64,000 nucleotides of DNA from contig OY969891.1 in the NCBI GenBank assembly GCA_963704355.1, forward strand, positions 2,356,001-2,420,000, given 5' to 3'. Below are positions 34,885 to 43,064 of this stretch, piece by piece. The position numbers and the translations under genes were made by a program. Source of the DNA: Bog-473 sp963704355 (GTDB lineage: Bacteria > Actinomycetota > Acidimicrobiia > Acidimicrobiales > RAAP-2). The notes under the pieces were generated by a model that ran no database searches, was not told the origin of the DNA, and was given only the letters and a program-made list of their open reading frames with translations. Positions within the stretch are counted from its first letter, which is position 1. Each line of letters opens with the position of its first letter.

Positions 34885-34937
34885 CCCAATCTCAAGCGCC
34901 CCGATCACAGGCATTTGCCGAACTCAAATGAAGCTGA
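34885..34937 (-). repeat. Right boundary repeat of the putative island (39-bp terminal inverted repeat plus direct repeat)
   Basis: The minus strand from 34923 to 34885 starts GTTCGGCAAATGCCTGTGAT and matches 27590-27628 at 34 of 39 positions. The adjacent 34924-34937 (TCAAATGAAGCTGA) matches 27576-27589 directly at 12 of 14. The first three bases of that direct repeat are the stop codon of the neighbouring SDR gene. Confidence 0.75.
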
Positions 34938-35832
34938 AGTCGGGGACGGCCGAGCTGATGCCCTTGAACAGCTCGCCCTTGGCGGCAAGGAGCTCCTCGG
35001 GCGTCCAGGCCGACTCGCGGGTGACCTGGCCCACTGCTTTGAACGCGCTCATGGCGTAGACGTCGCCGCCGAAGACCACGAAGATCTGCCCGTTGATGTC
35101 CGCCGAAGCGGGCGCGGCCAGGAAAGCCACGACGTTGGCGATGTTCTTCGGGTCCCACTTGTCGAAGCCCTCTTCGTCCGTGCTCATGCCGCCGCCGAAG
35201 ATGGTCTCGGTCATGCGGGTACGCGCGCGGGGAGCGATCGCGTTGGCGGTGATGCCGTACCGGCCGAGCTCGCGGGCCTCCACCCAGGTGAGCGCGGCGA
35301 TGCCCGCTTTGGCCGCGGCGTAGTTGGCCTGTCCGGCGTTGCCGAAGAGGCCCGCCTCCGAGGACGTGTTGATGATCCGCCCGGTCACCTCCTCACCGGC
35401 CTTGGCGCGGTTGCGCCAGTAGACCGCGGCGTGGTGCGTGGCGGCGAAGTGGCCCTTGAGATGGACGCGGATGACGTCGTCCCAGTCGGACTCTTCCATG
35501 TTGAACGACATCTTGTCCCGGAGGATGCCGGCGTTGTTGACGAGGATGTCGAGGGAGCCGAACGTGTCGACGGCTTGGTCGACCACGCTCTTGCCGCCCT
35601 GCCACGAGCTGATGTCGTCGCCGTTGACCGCGGCCTCGCCACCGTCCTTCTTGATGAGGTCGACGACTTCCTGGGCCGGGTGGACGTCCGCGCTGCCCTC
35701 GCCGTGCAGGCCGGCACCGACGTCGTTGACGACGATCTTGGCGCCCTCGCCCGCCAGCACGAGCGCTTCCTCGCGGCCGATGCCGCGTCCTGCGCCGGTG
35801 ACGACCGCCACCTTGCCATCGAGCAGTCCCAT
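34924..35832 (-). CDS. SDR-family dehydrogenase, FabG / MFE-2-like 3-hydroxyacyl dehydrogenase
   Basis: This is a 302-residue SDR. It opens MGLLDGKVAVVTGAGRGIGR and has the long GEGAKIVVNDVGAGLHGEGS loop and ADVHPAQEVVDLIKKDGGEA segment seen in multifunctional-enzyme-2-type hydroxyacyl-CoA dehydrogenases. NNAG, the catalytic Ser in INTSSEAG and YAAAK are all present. The C-terminal extension continues past the Rossmann fold to VPDFSFI. The start was chosen from the AAGGAGG 7 bases upstream; residues upstream of it are unrelated. The stop codon lies exactly at the boundary repeat of the 27.6-34.9 kb island. Confidence 0.9.
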   Translation of the reverse strand: MGLLDGKVAVVTGAGRGIGREEALVLAGEGAKIVVNDVGAGLHGEGSADVHPAQEVVDLIKKDGGEAAVNGDDISSWQGGKSVVDQAVDTFGSLDILVNNAGILRDKMSFNMEESDWDDVIRVHLKGHFAATHHAAVYWRNRAKAGEEVTGRIINTSSEAGLFGNAGQANYAAAKAGIAALTWVEARELGRYGITANAIAPRARTRMTETIFGGGMSTDEEGFDKWDPKNIANVVAFLAAPASADINGQIFVVFGGDVYAMSAFKAVGQVTRESAWTPEELLAAKGELFKGISSAVPDFSFI

Positions 35833-36002
35833 GGTGATGCCTCCTTCTGTCCGTCTCTCGGTGAGTTCCGTGTGCGTTCTGTGTGCGAGTGTGCGTGCGC
35901 GCCCGGCGATGTGGTCCGGTGCCGTGGGCCCGCGGCCGCCGCCGGATCGGTTCAGGCGCTGCGGGACGCCGCGCGAACGTGCAGTGTGGCCGACGGATCC
36001 GT

Positions 36003-37042
36003 TCAGGGGCAAAACCGGGGCAGCGCCTCGGCGGTCACCTGGCCGACCAACGCCGCGGTCTCGCCCCGGGCCCGGGCCCGGCCGAAGCGGTGGGTCAGGC
36101 TCACCACCTCCATGCCCGCAGGTGGCGTCGCGAGCAAGGCCCGGTCCGAGGCGCCCACAATGCACAGCACGGGCAGCGACCCGGCGGGGCGACGAACCGC
36201 TCGGGCCAGCGCGAGGACGCCGCCGGGCACCTTGCCCTGGAACGAAGGCGGGTCGAGGTGGCCCTCGCCCGTCACGACGAGGTCGGCCCGCTCGATGCGG
36301 CCGGCCAGGCCGACGAAGCCGGCCACGAATTCGAAACCCGGCTCGATCCGTGCGCCGAGCGCGACGAGCCCGCCGGCGAGACCCCCGCGGCACCGGCCCC
36401 GGGGAGGGTGGTGACGTCGACGCCGGCGTCGCGTTGGTATCGAGCGGCGACCTCGGCGAGTCGGCGGGTGAGCGCGTCGATCTGTCCCGGCGTCGCGCCC
36501 TTCTGGGTGCCGAACACGACGGCGGCGTCGAGGAACGGCGTGGTCACGTCGCACGCGACGATGAGCTCGACGCCGGCGAGGGCCGCCGGCGAGCCGACGG
36601 CGTCGTAGGCCCCGGCCCCGCCGTCCGTTGTGGCGGATCCGCCGCACCCGATCACGATGCGTGCCGCTCCGGCGTCCCTCGCCGCGAGGAGGAGCTGGCC
36701 GACCCCGGTCGTCGTCGCACGGACCGGGTCGTCGCCGCCGGGCTGGGGGACGAGGGCGCGCCCGGCCGCTCGGGACATCTCGATGACCGCCGTCGCGCCG
36801 CTGCGGGCGGCGCGGTCGATCATGCGCCACTCGGCCTGCACCGGCGCGCCGAGAGGACCGGTCACGGTGGTCACGTGGCGGGTGCCGCCGAGCGCGTCGA
36901 GCAGGCCCTCGCCGCCGTCGGACATCGGGACCTCGTCGGCCGTCCAGCCGGCCCGCCGGGCCGCGCCCGCAGCCGCCGCGGTGACCTCCGCCGCGGTCGC
37001 GGTGCCCCGGAATTTGTCGGGTGCGGCGACGAGGTGCGGCAT
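36003..37042 (-). pseudogene. Glycerate kinase (GarK/GlxK-type), interrupted by a one-base frameshift
   Basis: The N-terminal part (HLVAAPDKFRGTATAAEVTA, SDGGEG, GCGGSATTDGGAGA) reads in one frame to LPGAGAAG. The C-terminal part (GLAGGLVALGARIEPGFEFV, VVTGEGHLDPPSFQGK, VLCIVGASD) continues in a second frame. The break is at a run of five C (36382-36386, plus strand); one more base would restore GAAGGLAGGL. The product would be a normal full-length glycerate 2-kinase feeding glycerate into glycolysis. Both halves are well conserved, so this is a homopolymer sequencing error or a very recent mutation. A minus-strand TAGCTT (37051-37056) ends 8 bases before the ATG. Confidence 0.8.
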
Positions 37043-37187
37043 GCCTGAGCAAGCTAACGAACGAACGGATCGTGCGTCCGAAATGCGATCAGGTCTGTGG
37101 ACAGATCACCGTCCTGTCGCTTGACAAATCACCCCACTGCGTTCACGGTGAACAATTGAAACCCATGTAGCGGCAGAGGTGGTTGCT

Positions 37188-40100
37188 GTGTTCCAGGGCT
37201 TTCGGTTCCAGGGCTTTCGAAACTCCCCAGTCGGAGTCCTCGCAGCGGTCGTCCTGGCCGGCATATTGTCGGCGGGCGCGTTGGTGGCAGTGGGCGGGAT
37301 CGCCGTCGTGGGGACCACTCACCCCGCGGGCGCGGCGCCGGCGGCCGGCGTCATCCAGAACTGTCCGAACGGGTTACCGCCCCAATTCAGCGGTTTCTCA
37401 GGTGGGACAGGGGCCTTTCACAGCGACCACTTCCTCAGCGACTACGTGACGGCGCCGCCGTTCGGGGCCAACGACATCCCGAACGGCGACTTCACCAACA
37501 TCTTCCTGATGCCGCCCACTTTCACCAGCTGGGACACCTACGTCGCCAGCCTCCCGGCGGCCATGCGGCCTCCCACCCAGGAGCAGATCGACGCCATGAC
37601 GCTCGGCCTCGTCTGCAGCTCCTTCTTCGACCTGCTCACCCAGTACAACCTGAACACGCCCGTCTACGCGGGAGACCAGGTGACGAATTCCCGCTGCGTG
37701 ACCACCGCCCAGCACGATGCGATGAGCACCGGTGGTGTCATCTCCTATGCGACCATGCGCAGCTTCGCAGCGTGCAACTCGAGCGCCAACCAGAATCCCT
37801 CTGCCCAGGTCAACATCTTCGTCGGGCCCACCATCAAGGCGTCCGCCTACAACGAGGACGGCACCGACCTGTGCAGCGCCAACCTGGGCGGCTATCACGG
37901 GGCCGGGGTCGGCGTCCCCCAGTGGACCACGATCGCGACGCTCCCGAGCTGCAACTCCAATCCCGGAGGAGTCATGCAAGTGGAGTCCCACGAAATGGTG
38001 GAGCTCATTTCCGACAACTTCGGCCTCGGATGGGTCCACGGTGTCCTGCCCGACTTCAACGAGACGTACGACAACGGAGAGCTCGAGGACATCTGCAGCG
38101 GCGTCGGCGTGACACCGACGCCGGCCATCCCGTTCCCCGACATCATCCCAAAGAGCGGGGGACCCCCGATCACCGGGCTCCAGACGGGCTCGTACTGGTC
38201 CGACCAGGACAACAGGTGCGAGCCCGGGGCCATCATGAACGACACCCCCGTGCCGTTGGCAGGCAGCCCGTCGGTCACCTTCTCCGGCAGCGTCCACAGC
38301 CTCACCGTGCCGATAAGCGACAGCAACACCAACACGATCAAGGCGCTCGAGCTCGACGTCGCCACCGGCACGAGCGGACTGGGCGGCGGGAACTCACTCG
38401 ACGTCACGCTCACGGTGAACCTGGGCGGGGGCATGCACTCCTTCACCACCGACGGGTTGAACGAGGGCACGCTGTGGGGCAACGGGACGATGCACGCGGT
38501 CCTGCTGCCCTTCGTCGACGGGATCTCGCCCTCCGACCTGGTCAGCATGACCCTGTCCACCGACAGCACCAGCTGGAACGTCACCGGGGTCCAGCTGCAG
38601 GCGTCGGTGGTCACCCCGACGGTCGGATGCACCCCGAAACCGCCCATCGTGGGCGTGAACGCCAACGGCCACACGGCGCTGAGCGACGGAAGCCACGGGC
38701 TCGTCAGGTTCACCGGAGGCTCGAGCGAGACGTTCGTCGAGCCGTTCCACTCCCCGAGCGGCGACGCCAACCGGCAGGTGGCGGGGATGTCGCTGGTGAT
38801 CGGCACCGGCGGGGACGACCTCCGTGCCGGCAACGAGCCGCAGGACAACGCCAACGCCATCATCAAGCTGAGTGACGATCAGCAGATCGTGTTCGACAAC
38901 ATCAACGACAACGCCAACTGGACCAACGGCTTCACCAGCCAACCCATCGACCTGGCGGACGACAGCCCCCTCCCGAACGTCATCCCGCTCAACGCCCTGC
39001 CGCCCGACACGACGGTCGGTCAGATCACCTCGCTCACCCTGCAGACGGACCTGCCGGGAGGGGGCGGGGGCGACAACTGGGACGTGAAGTCGATCTCCCT
39101 GACCGCGGCGGTCGGCTGCCCCGCAACCTCGCCACCCCCCACTTTCGTCAACACCACGCTGGTCAACGTCGCCAACACCACCACTCTGGGCGACGGGAGC
39201 ACCGGCCTGTGCCGGGAGACGGGGGGCAGCAACGACTGCAATGAGACCATCCCGCCCGTTTCGCCCTCGCTGGCGTCGGACACCGTGACCGCCCTGCAGG
39301 TCACCCTGACCACCGGAAGCGACAACCTGCGCGGAGGCGGAGAACAAGGAGACAACGCACAGGTGATCCTCAATTTCGGGGGGTCGCAGACGTATCAGAA
39401 CGTGAACAACAGCGACACCCTCGACAACGGATCGGTCTTCTCGTTCCCGCTCGTCCCACCGCCGTCGACCACGCTGGGATCCTTGACGTCGATCGACATC
39501 CATACACAGTTCGGCAGCCTGTTCCCCGACAATTGGGACATCGCCGGCATCCGGCTGGACGCGACGGCCGACCCTCCGGGCGCTTCGACCCTCCGACATC
39601 CCCCCGCGCCATCGGCCCTTGCCGCGTCGGTGCCGTCGGTGCCCGGGGCCCAGGCGGGTCAGCCCGCCGTAGGACGCCCGCAGGTGGCTGATCAGCCCGC
39701 CACCGCGCCGACGACCACCCCCGACACCACCCCGCCGCCCGATTGGTTCGTGACCTCGACCCCGAACGAGGGGAGCGGGGGCAACCAACTGTTCGCCACC
39801 TCGTGCGCCGACCCGAACGACTGCGTCAGCGTGGGCGACGCCGCGTCGACCGGCGGAGTGACGCCCCTGGCGGAAGTCCTCGCCGGGGGGAGCTGGACGG
39901 TGACACCGACGGCCTCCCTCGGTGACGCCATCGGCATCCTCTACGGCGTGTCGTGTGCCAGCGCCACGCAATGCACGGCAGTGGGCGACGAGGTCCTCGG
40001 CGGTGTCGGCCCCGCGCACCAGCCCTTGGTCGAGAGCTGGAACGGCGCGACCTGGTCCCTCGTCACCACGCCGCCACCCGGGCCCGGCGACAGCCTCTTG

Positions 40101-41186
40101 AGCGGCATCACCTGCCCGGCCGCCAACGACTGCGTCGCCGTGGGACACGTGTACGTCGACGGCACAGCGCAGGCCCTCGTCGAATCATGGAACGGATCCG
40201 CCTGGATGATCGTTCCATCGCCGGACCCGTCCTTCGGTGACACCATGCTCTTCGGCGTGTCGTGCCCCACCACGAAGGCCTGCACGGCAGTCGGCGCCAA
40301 CGACGCCACCGGGCCGGACCAGACGCTGGTCGAGACGTACAACGGCGCCACCTGGACCATCGAGCCGTCGGCCAACAACGGCACCGCGGCCAACGCGTTG
40401 CAAGCCGTCTCGTGCTCGAGCGCGGTCAAATGCATGGCCGTCGGAGACTTCGTGAACAACTTCGGGAATTCCAACCAGGCCGAGAACACGCTGATCGAGA
40501 GCTGGAACGGCGTCTCGTGGACCATCGTCGCGAGCAAGAACCCCGAGGCCGCGGGGGACGGTTTGGACGGCGTGTCCTGCCCCGACACCCACCACTGCGT
40601 CGCCACCGGTTCGTCGTTTGACGGATCGACCCATTTCGACCTGGTCGAGAGCTGGAGCGGCACCACCTGGTCCACCACCACCGTGCCCAGCCCGGGTGCC
40701 ACCACCAGCGTGCTGGCGGGGGTCTCGTGTAACACCTACGTCAACTGCCAGGCGGCCGGCTTCGACGACAACAGCTCGGGGACCCTCCAGACCTTGGACC
40801 TCGCCCACTACGTCCCGGTGCCGACCATGAGCCAAGTGAAGTTCACCCTTTCCCCGTCCCTCCAGCTCACCTTGTCCGGCTCGGGGTTCACGCCGAAGCC
40901 GCCGGCGCAGGGGACGCACTGCGGGCACAGCGGCTCGGACTACCCCTACTCCTACTTCACGGTCTCCGACCTCACCGGAGGGTGGGAAGCCGGTGCGACG
41001 GGTGAGTGCGTCGGGCTGGTGGTCCCGTCATACCAGAGCACGGCCGTCACGTTCAGCTTCGGGAACGACTACGGCTCTCCCAACGTCCTCGATCCGGGAG
41101 ACACCGTCGAGATCGTGCTCTACGGCGGGGTGTGCTTGGCCACCGTTCCTGCAGCAACTGCCACGGAAACCTGCGCGGTCGCCTGA
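37188..41186 (+). CDS. Very large secreted repeat protein with HExxE-containing domain and Cys-paired propeller-like repeats
   Basis: This is an exported protein of about 1332 residues. The N-terminus holds a duplicated FQGFR sequence and a hydrophobic signal segment ending near GAAPAAG. Residues 40-350 form a domain with SHEMVELISD (His about 268), GWVHG, ELEDICSG and YWSDQDNRC, resembling putative secreted metalloproteases. Three similar beta-rich modules follow (about 360-850), marked by DDLRAGNEPQDNA and DNLRGGGEQGDNA. From about residue 852 seven repeats of roughly 50 residues occur, with pattern GVSC-x6-C-x-AVG ... LVESWNG-x-x-W, suggesting a seven-bladed propeller. The start is GTG 37188 after AGAGG; GTG 37179 is possible. 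No family name can be given. Confidence 0.72.
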   Translation: MFQGFRFQGFRNSPVGVLAAVVLAGILSAGALVAVGGIAVVGTTHPAGAAPAAGVIQNCPNGLPPQFSGFSGGTGAFHSDHFLSDYVTAPPFGANDIPNGDFTNIFLMPPTFTSWDTYVASLPAAMRPPTQEQIDAMTLGLVCSSFFDLLTQYNLNTPVYAGDQVTNSRCVTTAQHDAMSTGGVISYATMRSFAACNSSANQNPSAQVNIFVGPTIKASAYNEDGTDLCSANLGGYHGAGVGVPQWTTIATLPSCNSNPGGVMQVESHEMVELISDNFGLGWVHGVLPDFNETYDNGELEDICSGVGVTPTPAIPFPDIIPKSGGPPITGLQTGSYWSDQDNRCEPGAIMNDTPVPLAGSPSVTFSGSVHSLTVPISDSNTNTIKALELDVATGTSGLGGGNSLDVTLTVNLGGGMHSFTTDGLNEGTLWGNGTMHAVLLPFVDGISPSDLVSMTLSTDSTSWNVTGVQLQASVVTPTVGCTPKPPIVGVNANGHTALSDGSHGLVRFTGGSSETFVEPFHSPSGDANRQVAGMSLVIGTGGDDLRAGNEPQDNANAIIKLSDDQQIVFDNINDNANWTNGFTSQPIDLADDSPLPNVIPLNALPPDTTVGQITSLTLQTDLPGGGGGDNWDVKSISLTAAVGCPATSPPPTFVNTTLVNVANTTTLGDGSTGLCRETGGSNDCNETIPPVSPSLASDTVTALQVTLTTGSDNLRGGGEQGDNAQVILNFGGSQTYQNVNNSDTLDNGSVFSFPLVPPPSTTLGSLTSIDIHTQFGSLFPDNWDIAGIRLDATADPPGASTLRHPPAPSALAASVPSVPGAQAGQPAVGRPQVADQPATAPTTTPDTTPPPDWFVTSTPNEGSGGNQLFATSCADPNDCVSVGDAASTGGVTPLAEVLAGGSWTVTPTASLGDAIGILYGVSCASATQCTAVGDEVLGGVGPAHQPLVESWNGATWSLVTTPPPGPGDSLLSGITCPAANDCVAVGHVYVDGTAQALVESWNGSAWMIVPSPDPSFGDTMLFGVSCPTTKACTAVGANDATGPDQTLVETYNGATWTIEPSANNGTAANALQAVSCSSAVKCMAVGDFVNNFGNSNQAENTLIESWNGVSWTIVASKNPEAAGDGLDGVSCPDTHHCVATGSSFDGSTHFDLVESWSGTTWSTTTVPSPGATTSVLAGVSCNTYVNCQAAGFDDNSSGTLQTLDLAHYVPVPTMSQVKFTLSPSLQLTLSGSGFTPKPPAQGTHCGHSGSDYPYSYFTVSDLTGGWEAGATGECVGLVVPSYQSTAVTFSFGNDYGSPNVLDPGDTVEIVLYGGVCLATVPAATATETCAVA
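37190..37219 (+). repeat. Perfect tandem duplication of 15 bp at the 5' end of the giant secreted protein gene
   Basis: GTTCCAGGGCTTTCG occurs twice back to back (37190-37204 and 37205-37219). It keeps the frame and duplicates five residues (FQGFR) just before the hydrophobic part of the signal peptide. It is probably a recent slippage event. Confidence 0.85.
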
Positions 41187-41248
41187 CCGACCGTCCGCGG
41201 CGGGCGACGGGCAGCCGCTGGAAACGCCGGGCCGGAGCGACGGCGGAG

Positions 41249-41335
<87 letters not shown>

Positions 41336-41400
41336 GGTCCCGCAGTGCGGGTGAACTGGGAGTGTACGGCCGGGTGCCCACGGATGCCCCCGGCTCCAAC

Positions 41401-41406
41401 TAGCCT
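41401..41406 (+). promoter_or_regulatory. Putative -10 hexamer of the ClpP gene
   Basis: TAGCCT ends 7 bases before ATG 41414. An in-frame ATG at 41408 lies only one base after the hexamer and is too close to be transcribed from it, which favours 41414 as the start. Confidence 0.5.
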
Positions 41407-41413
41407 CATGGCC

Positions 41414-42031
41414 ATGTCCAGTGCTTTCGAAGCCCCCCAGATCGTTGCCGCCGGGGCTGATATCGACCCGAGCGGCCGGGTCTTCCAGCAGCTCCTGAAG
41501 GAGCGCATCGTCTTCATCGGCAGTGCGATCGACCAGGTGACGGCCAACCTCGTCTGCGCCCAGCTCATCCTCCTGGAGGCCGAAGAACCCGACAAGGACA
41601 TTTCGCTCTACATCAACTCGCCTGGTGGCTCGGTCACCGACGGCCTCGCCATCTACGACACGATGCAGTACGTCCGGCCGGACGTCTCCACCATCTGCGT
41701 GGGGCTGGCGGCCAGCATGGGCCAGTTCCTGCTCTGCGCCGGCGCGCCGGGCAAGCGCTACGCCCTGCCGCACTCGCGGATCCTCATGCACCAGCCGTCG
41801 GGGTCCATGCAGGGCCAGGCGGCCGACATCGCCATCCAGGCCGAGCAAATCATCTACCTCAAGCGGATGATGGCCGAGCGCATCGCCTTCCACACCGGGC
41901 AGCCGCTCGAGCGGATCGAGACCGACTCGGACCGCGACCGCTGGTTCACCGCCGACGAGGCCTGTGAGTACGGTTTCATCGACAAGGTGATCGACCGCTC
42001 GACGGCCACGGCGGCGGCAGGGAAATCATAG
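41414..42031 (+). CDS. clpP: ATP-dependent Clp protease proteolytic subunit (ClpP-type)
   Basis: This is a 205-residue serine peptidase that forms the tetradecameric barrel fed by ClpX or ClpC. The catalytic triad is visible: Ser101 in GLAASMGQFLL, His126 in RILMHQPSGSMQGQA and an Asp in TDSDRDRWFTADEA. SLYINSPGGSVTDGLAIYD is the usual oxyanion region. No Clp ATPase or tig gene is adjacent, so this may be one of several paralogues. ATG 41414 is preferred from promoter spacing. Only two bases separate its stop from the next gene, the glycan-export permease; read-through into that operon is likely. Confidence 0.94.
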   Translation: MSSAFEAPQIVAAGADIDPSGRVFQQLLKERIVFIGSAIDQVTANLVCAQLILLEAEEPDKDISLYINSPGGSVTDGLAIYDTMQYVRPDVSTICVGLAASMGQFLLCAGAPGKRYALPHSRILMHQPSGSMQGQAADIAIQAEQIIYLKRMMAERIAFHTGQPLERIETDSDRDRWFTADEACEYGFIDKVIDRSTATAAAGKS

Positions 42032-42033
42032 GC

Positions 42034-43062
42034 GTGGCATTAGACGTCCCGGCCCCCTCGTCGGACGCAGACAGCAGACTCGAGGAGGCAGTGGAGCGGC
42101 GGGTGGCGGACGATTCGCCCATGGCGGCCCAGGCGGCCGGCGTCGGCGCGCGCGTCGCGAGGCGAGGGTCCTCGACCCGGATCGTCACACCGACCATCAG
42201 CGTGCGCCAGCGCCTGCGCGAGATCTGGCTGTCTCGCGAGCTGCTGATCTACCTCGTCCGCACCGAGATCAAGGTCAAGTACAAGAACTCGGTACTCGGC
42301 CTCGTGTGGTCCATGGTGGCGCCGGCCATGACGCTGGCCATCTACTTCGTGGTCTTCCAGATCGTGCTCGGCAACAAGCAGCCGAACTTCGTGATCTTCC
42401 TCTTCGCCGGCCTGCTGCTGTGGAACCTCTTCTCCCTCGGCGTCCAGACCGGCACGGGCGTGGTGGTCAACAACGCCGGCATCGTGAAGAAGGTCTCGTT
42501 CCCCCGGGAGATCCTGGCCCTGGCCGCGGTCGGGTCCGCCTGCGTCTTCTTCTTCTTCCAGGCGATCGTGATGGTGATCTTCCTGGTGGTGCTGCACTCG
42601 GTGCCCGACTGGAGCTACTTGCCGGTGCTGCTGCTCGCCCTGGTCACCGGGATCGTGCTGTCGTCGGCCATCGGGGTCCTGCTCTCGTCGGTCAACGTCT
42701 ACCTGCGCGACACCCAGCACCTGATTGAGGTCATCCTCACCGCGTGGTTCTGGGCCTGCCCGATCGTCTACGCCTACCAGTCGAACATCGGCGAAAAGCT
42801 CGGGCCCAAGGGCCTGACCTGGATCTACTTCCTCAACCCCATGGTGCCCCTCGTGCTCTCGTTCCAGCGCTGCATCTACGCCCACCCCACCACGTACGCC
42901 TGGGTGAACGGCGTGTACACGACGTTCCATGTGCTGCCCACGAAGAGCATGGCGTGGTACGTCGGCCTGGACCTGGCCGTGCTGTTCCTCTCGCTCATAC
43001 TCTTCCTCGTCGCCCTCGCCATCTTCGGCCGGCTCGAAGGCAACTTCGCCGAGGAGCTCTGA
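42034..43062 (+). CDS. ABC-2-type polysaccharide export permease (Wzm/TagG-like)
   Basis: This is a 342-residue membrane subunit. About 70 hydrophilic residues precede an ABC-2 permease with six helices. Landmarks are RELLIYLVRTEIKVKYKNSV just before the first helix, LGLVWSMVAPAMTLAIYFVV, NNAGIVKKVSFPREIL (coupling region), VNVYLRDTQHLIEVILTAWF and NPMVPLVLSFQR. Such permeases export lipid-linked O-antigen-type or teichoic-acid-type polymers. It starts with GTG two bases after clpP and is followed at once by its ATPase partner. It is the membrane part of the surface-glycan operon 42034-47642. Confidence 0.92.
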   Translation: MALDVPAPSSDADSRLEEAVERRVADDSPMAAQAAGVGARVARRGSSTRIVTPTISVRQRLREIWLSRELLIYLVRTEIKVKYKNSVLGLVWSMVAPAMTLAIYFVVFQIVLGNKQPNFVIFLFAGLLLWNLFSLGVQTGTGVVVNNAGIVKKVSFPREILALAAVGSACVFFFFQAIVMVIFLVVLHSVPDWSYLPVLLLALVTGIVLSSAIGVLLSSVNVYLRDTQHLIEVILTAWFWACPIVYAYQSNIGEKLGPKGLTWIYFLNPMVPLVLSFQRCIYAHPTTYAWVNGVYTTFHVLPTKSMAWYVGLDLAVLFLSLILFLVALAIFGRLEGNFAEEL

Positions 43063-43064
43063 TC

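Noticed and set aside
35438..37048. Long plus-strand frame over the SDR and glycerate kinase region
   Set aside because: It runs antisense to both genes and has no recognisable motifs.
38394..40148. Long minus-strand frame opposite the giant secreted protein
   Set aside because: No start signal, no motifs, and it mirrors the repeats of the real gene on the other strand.
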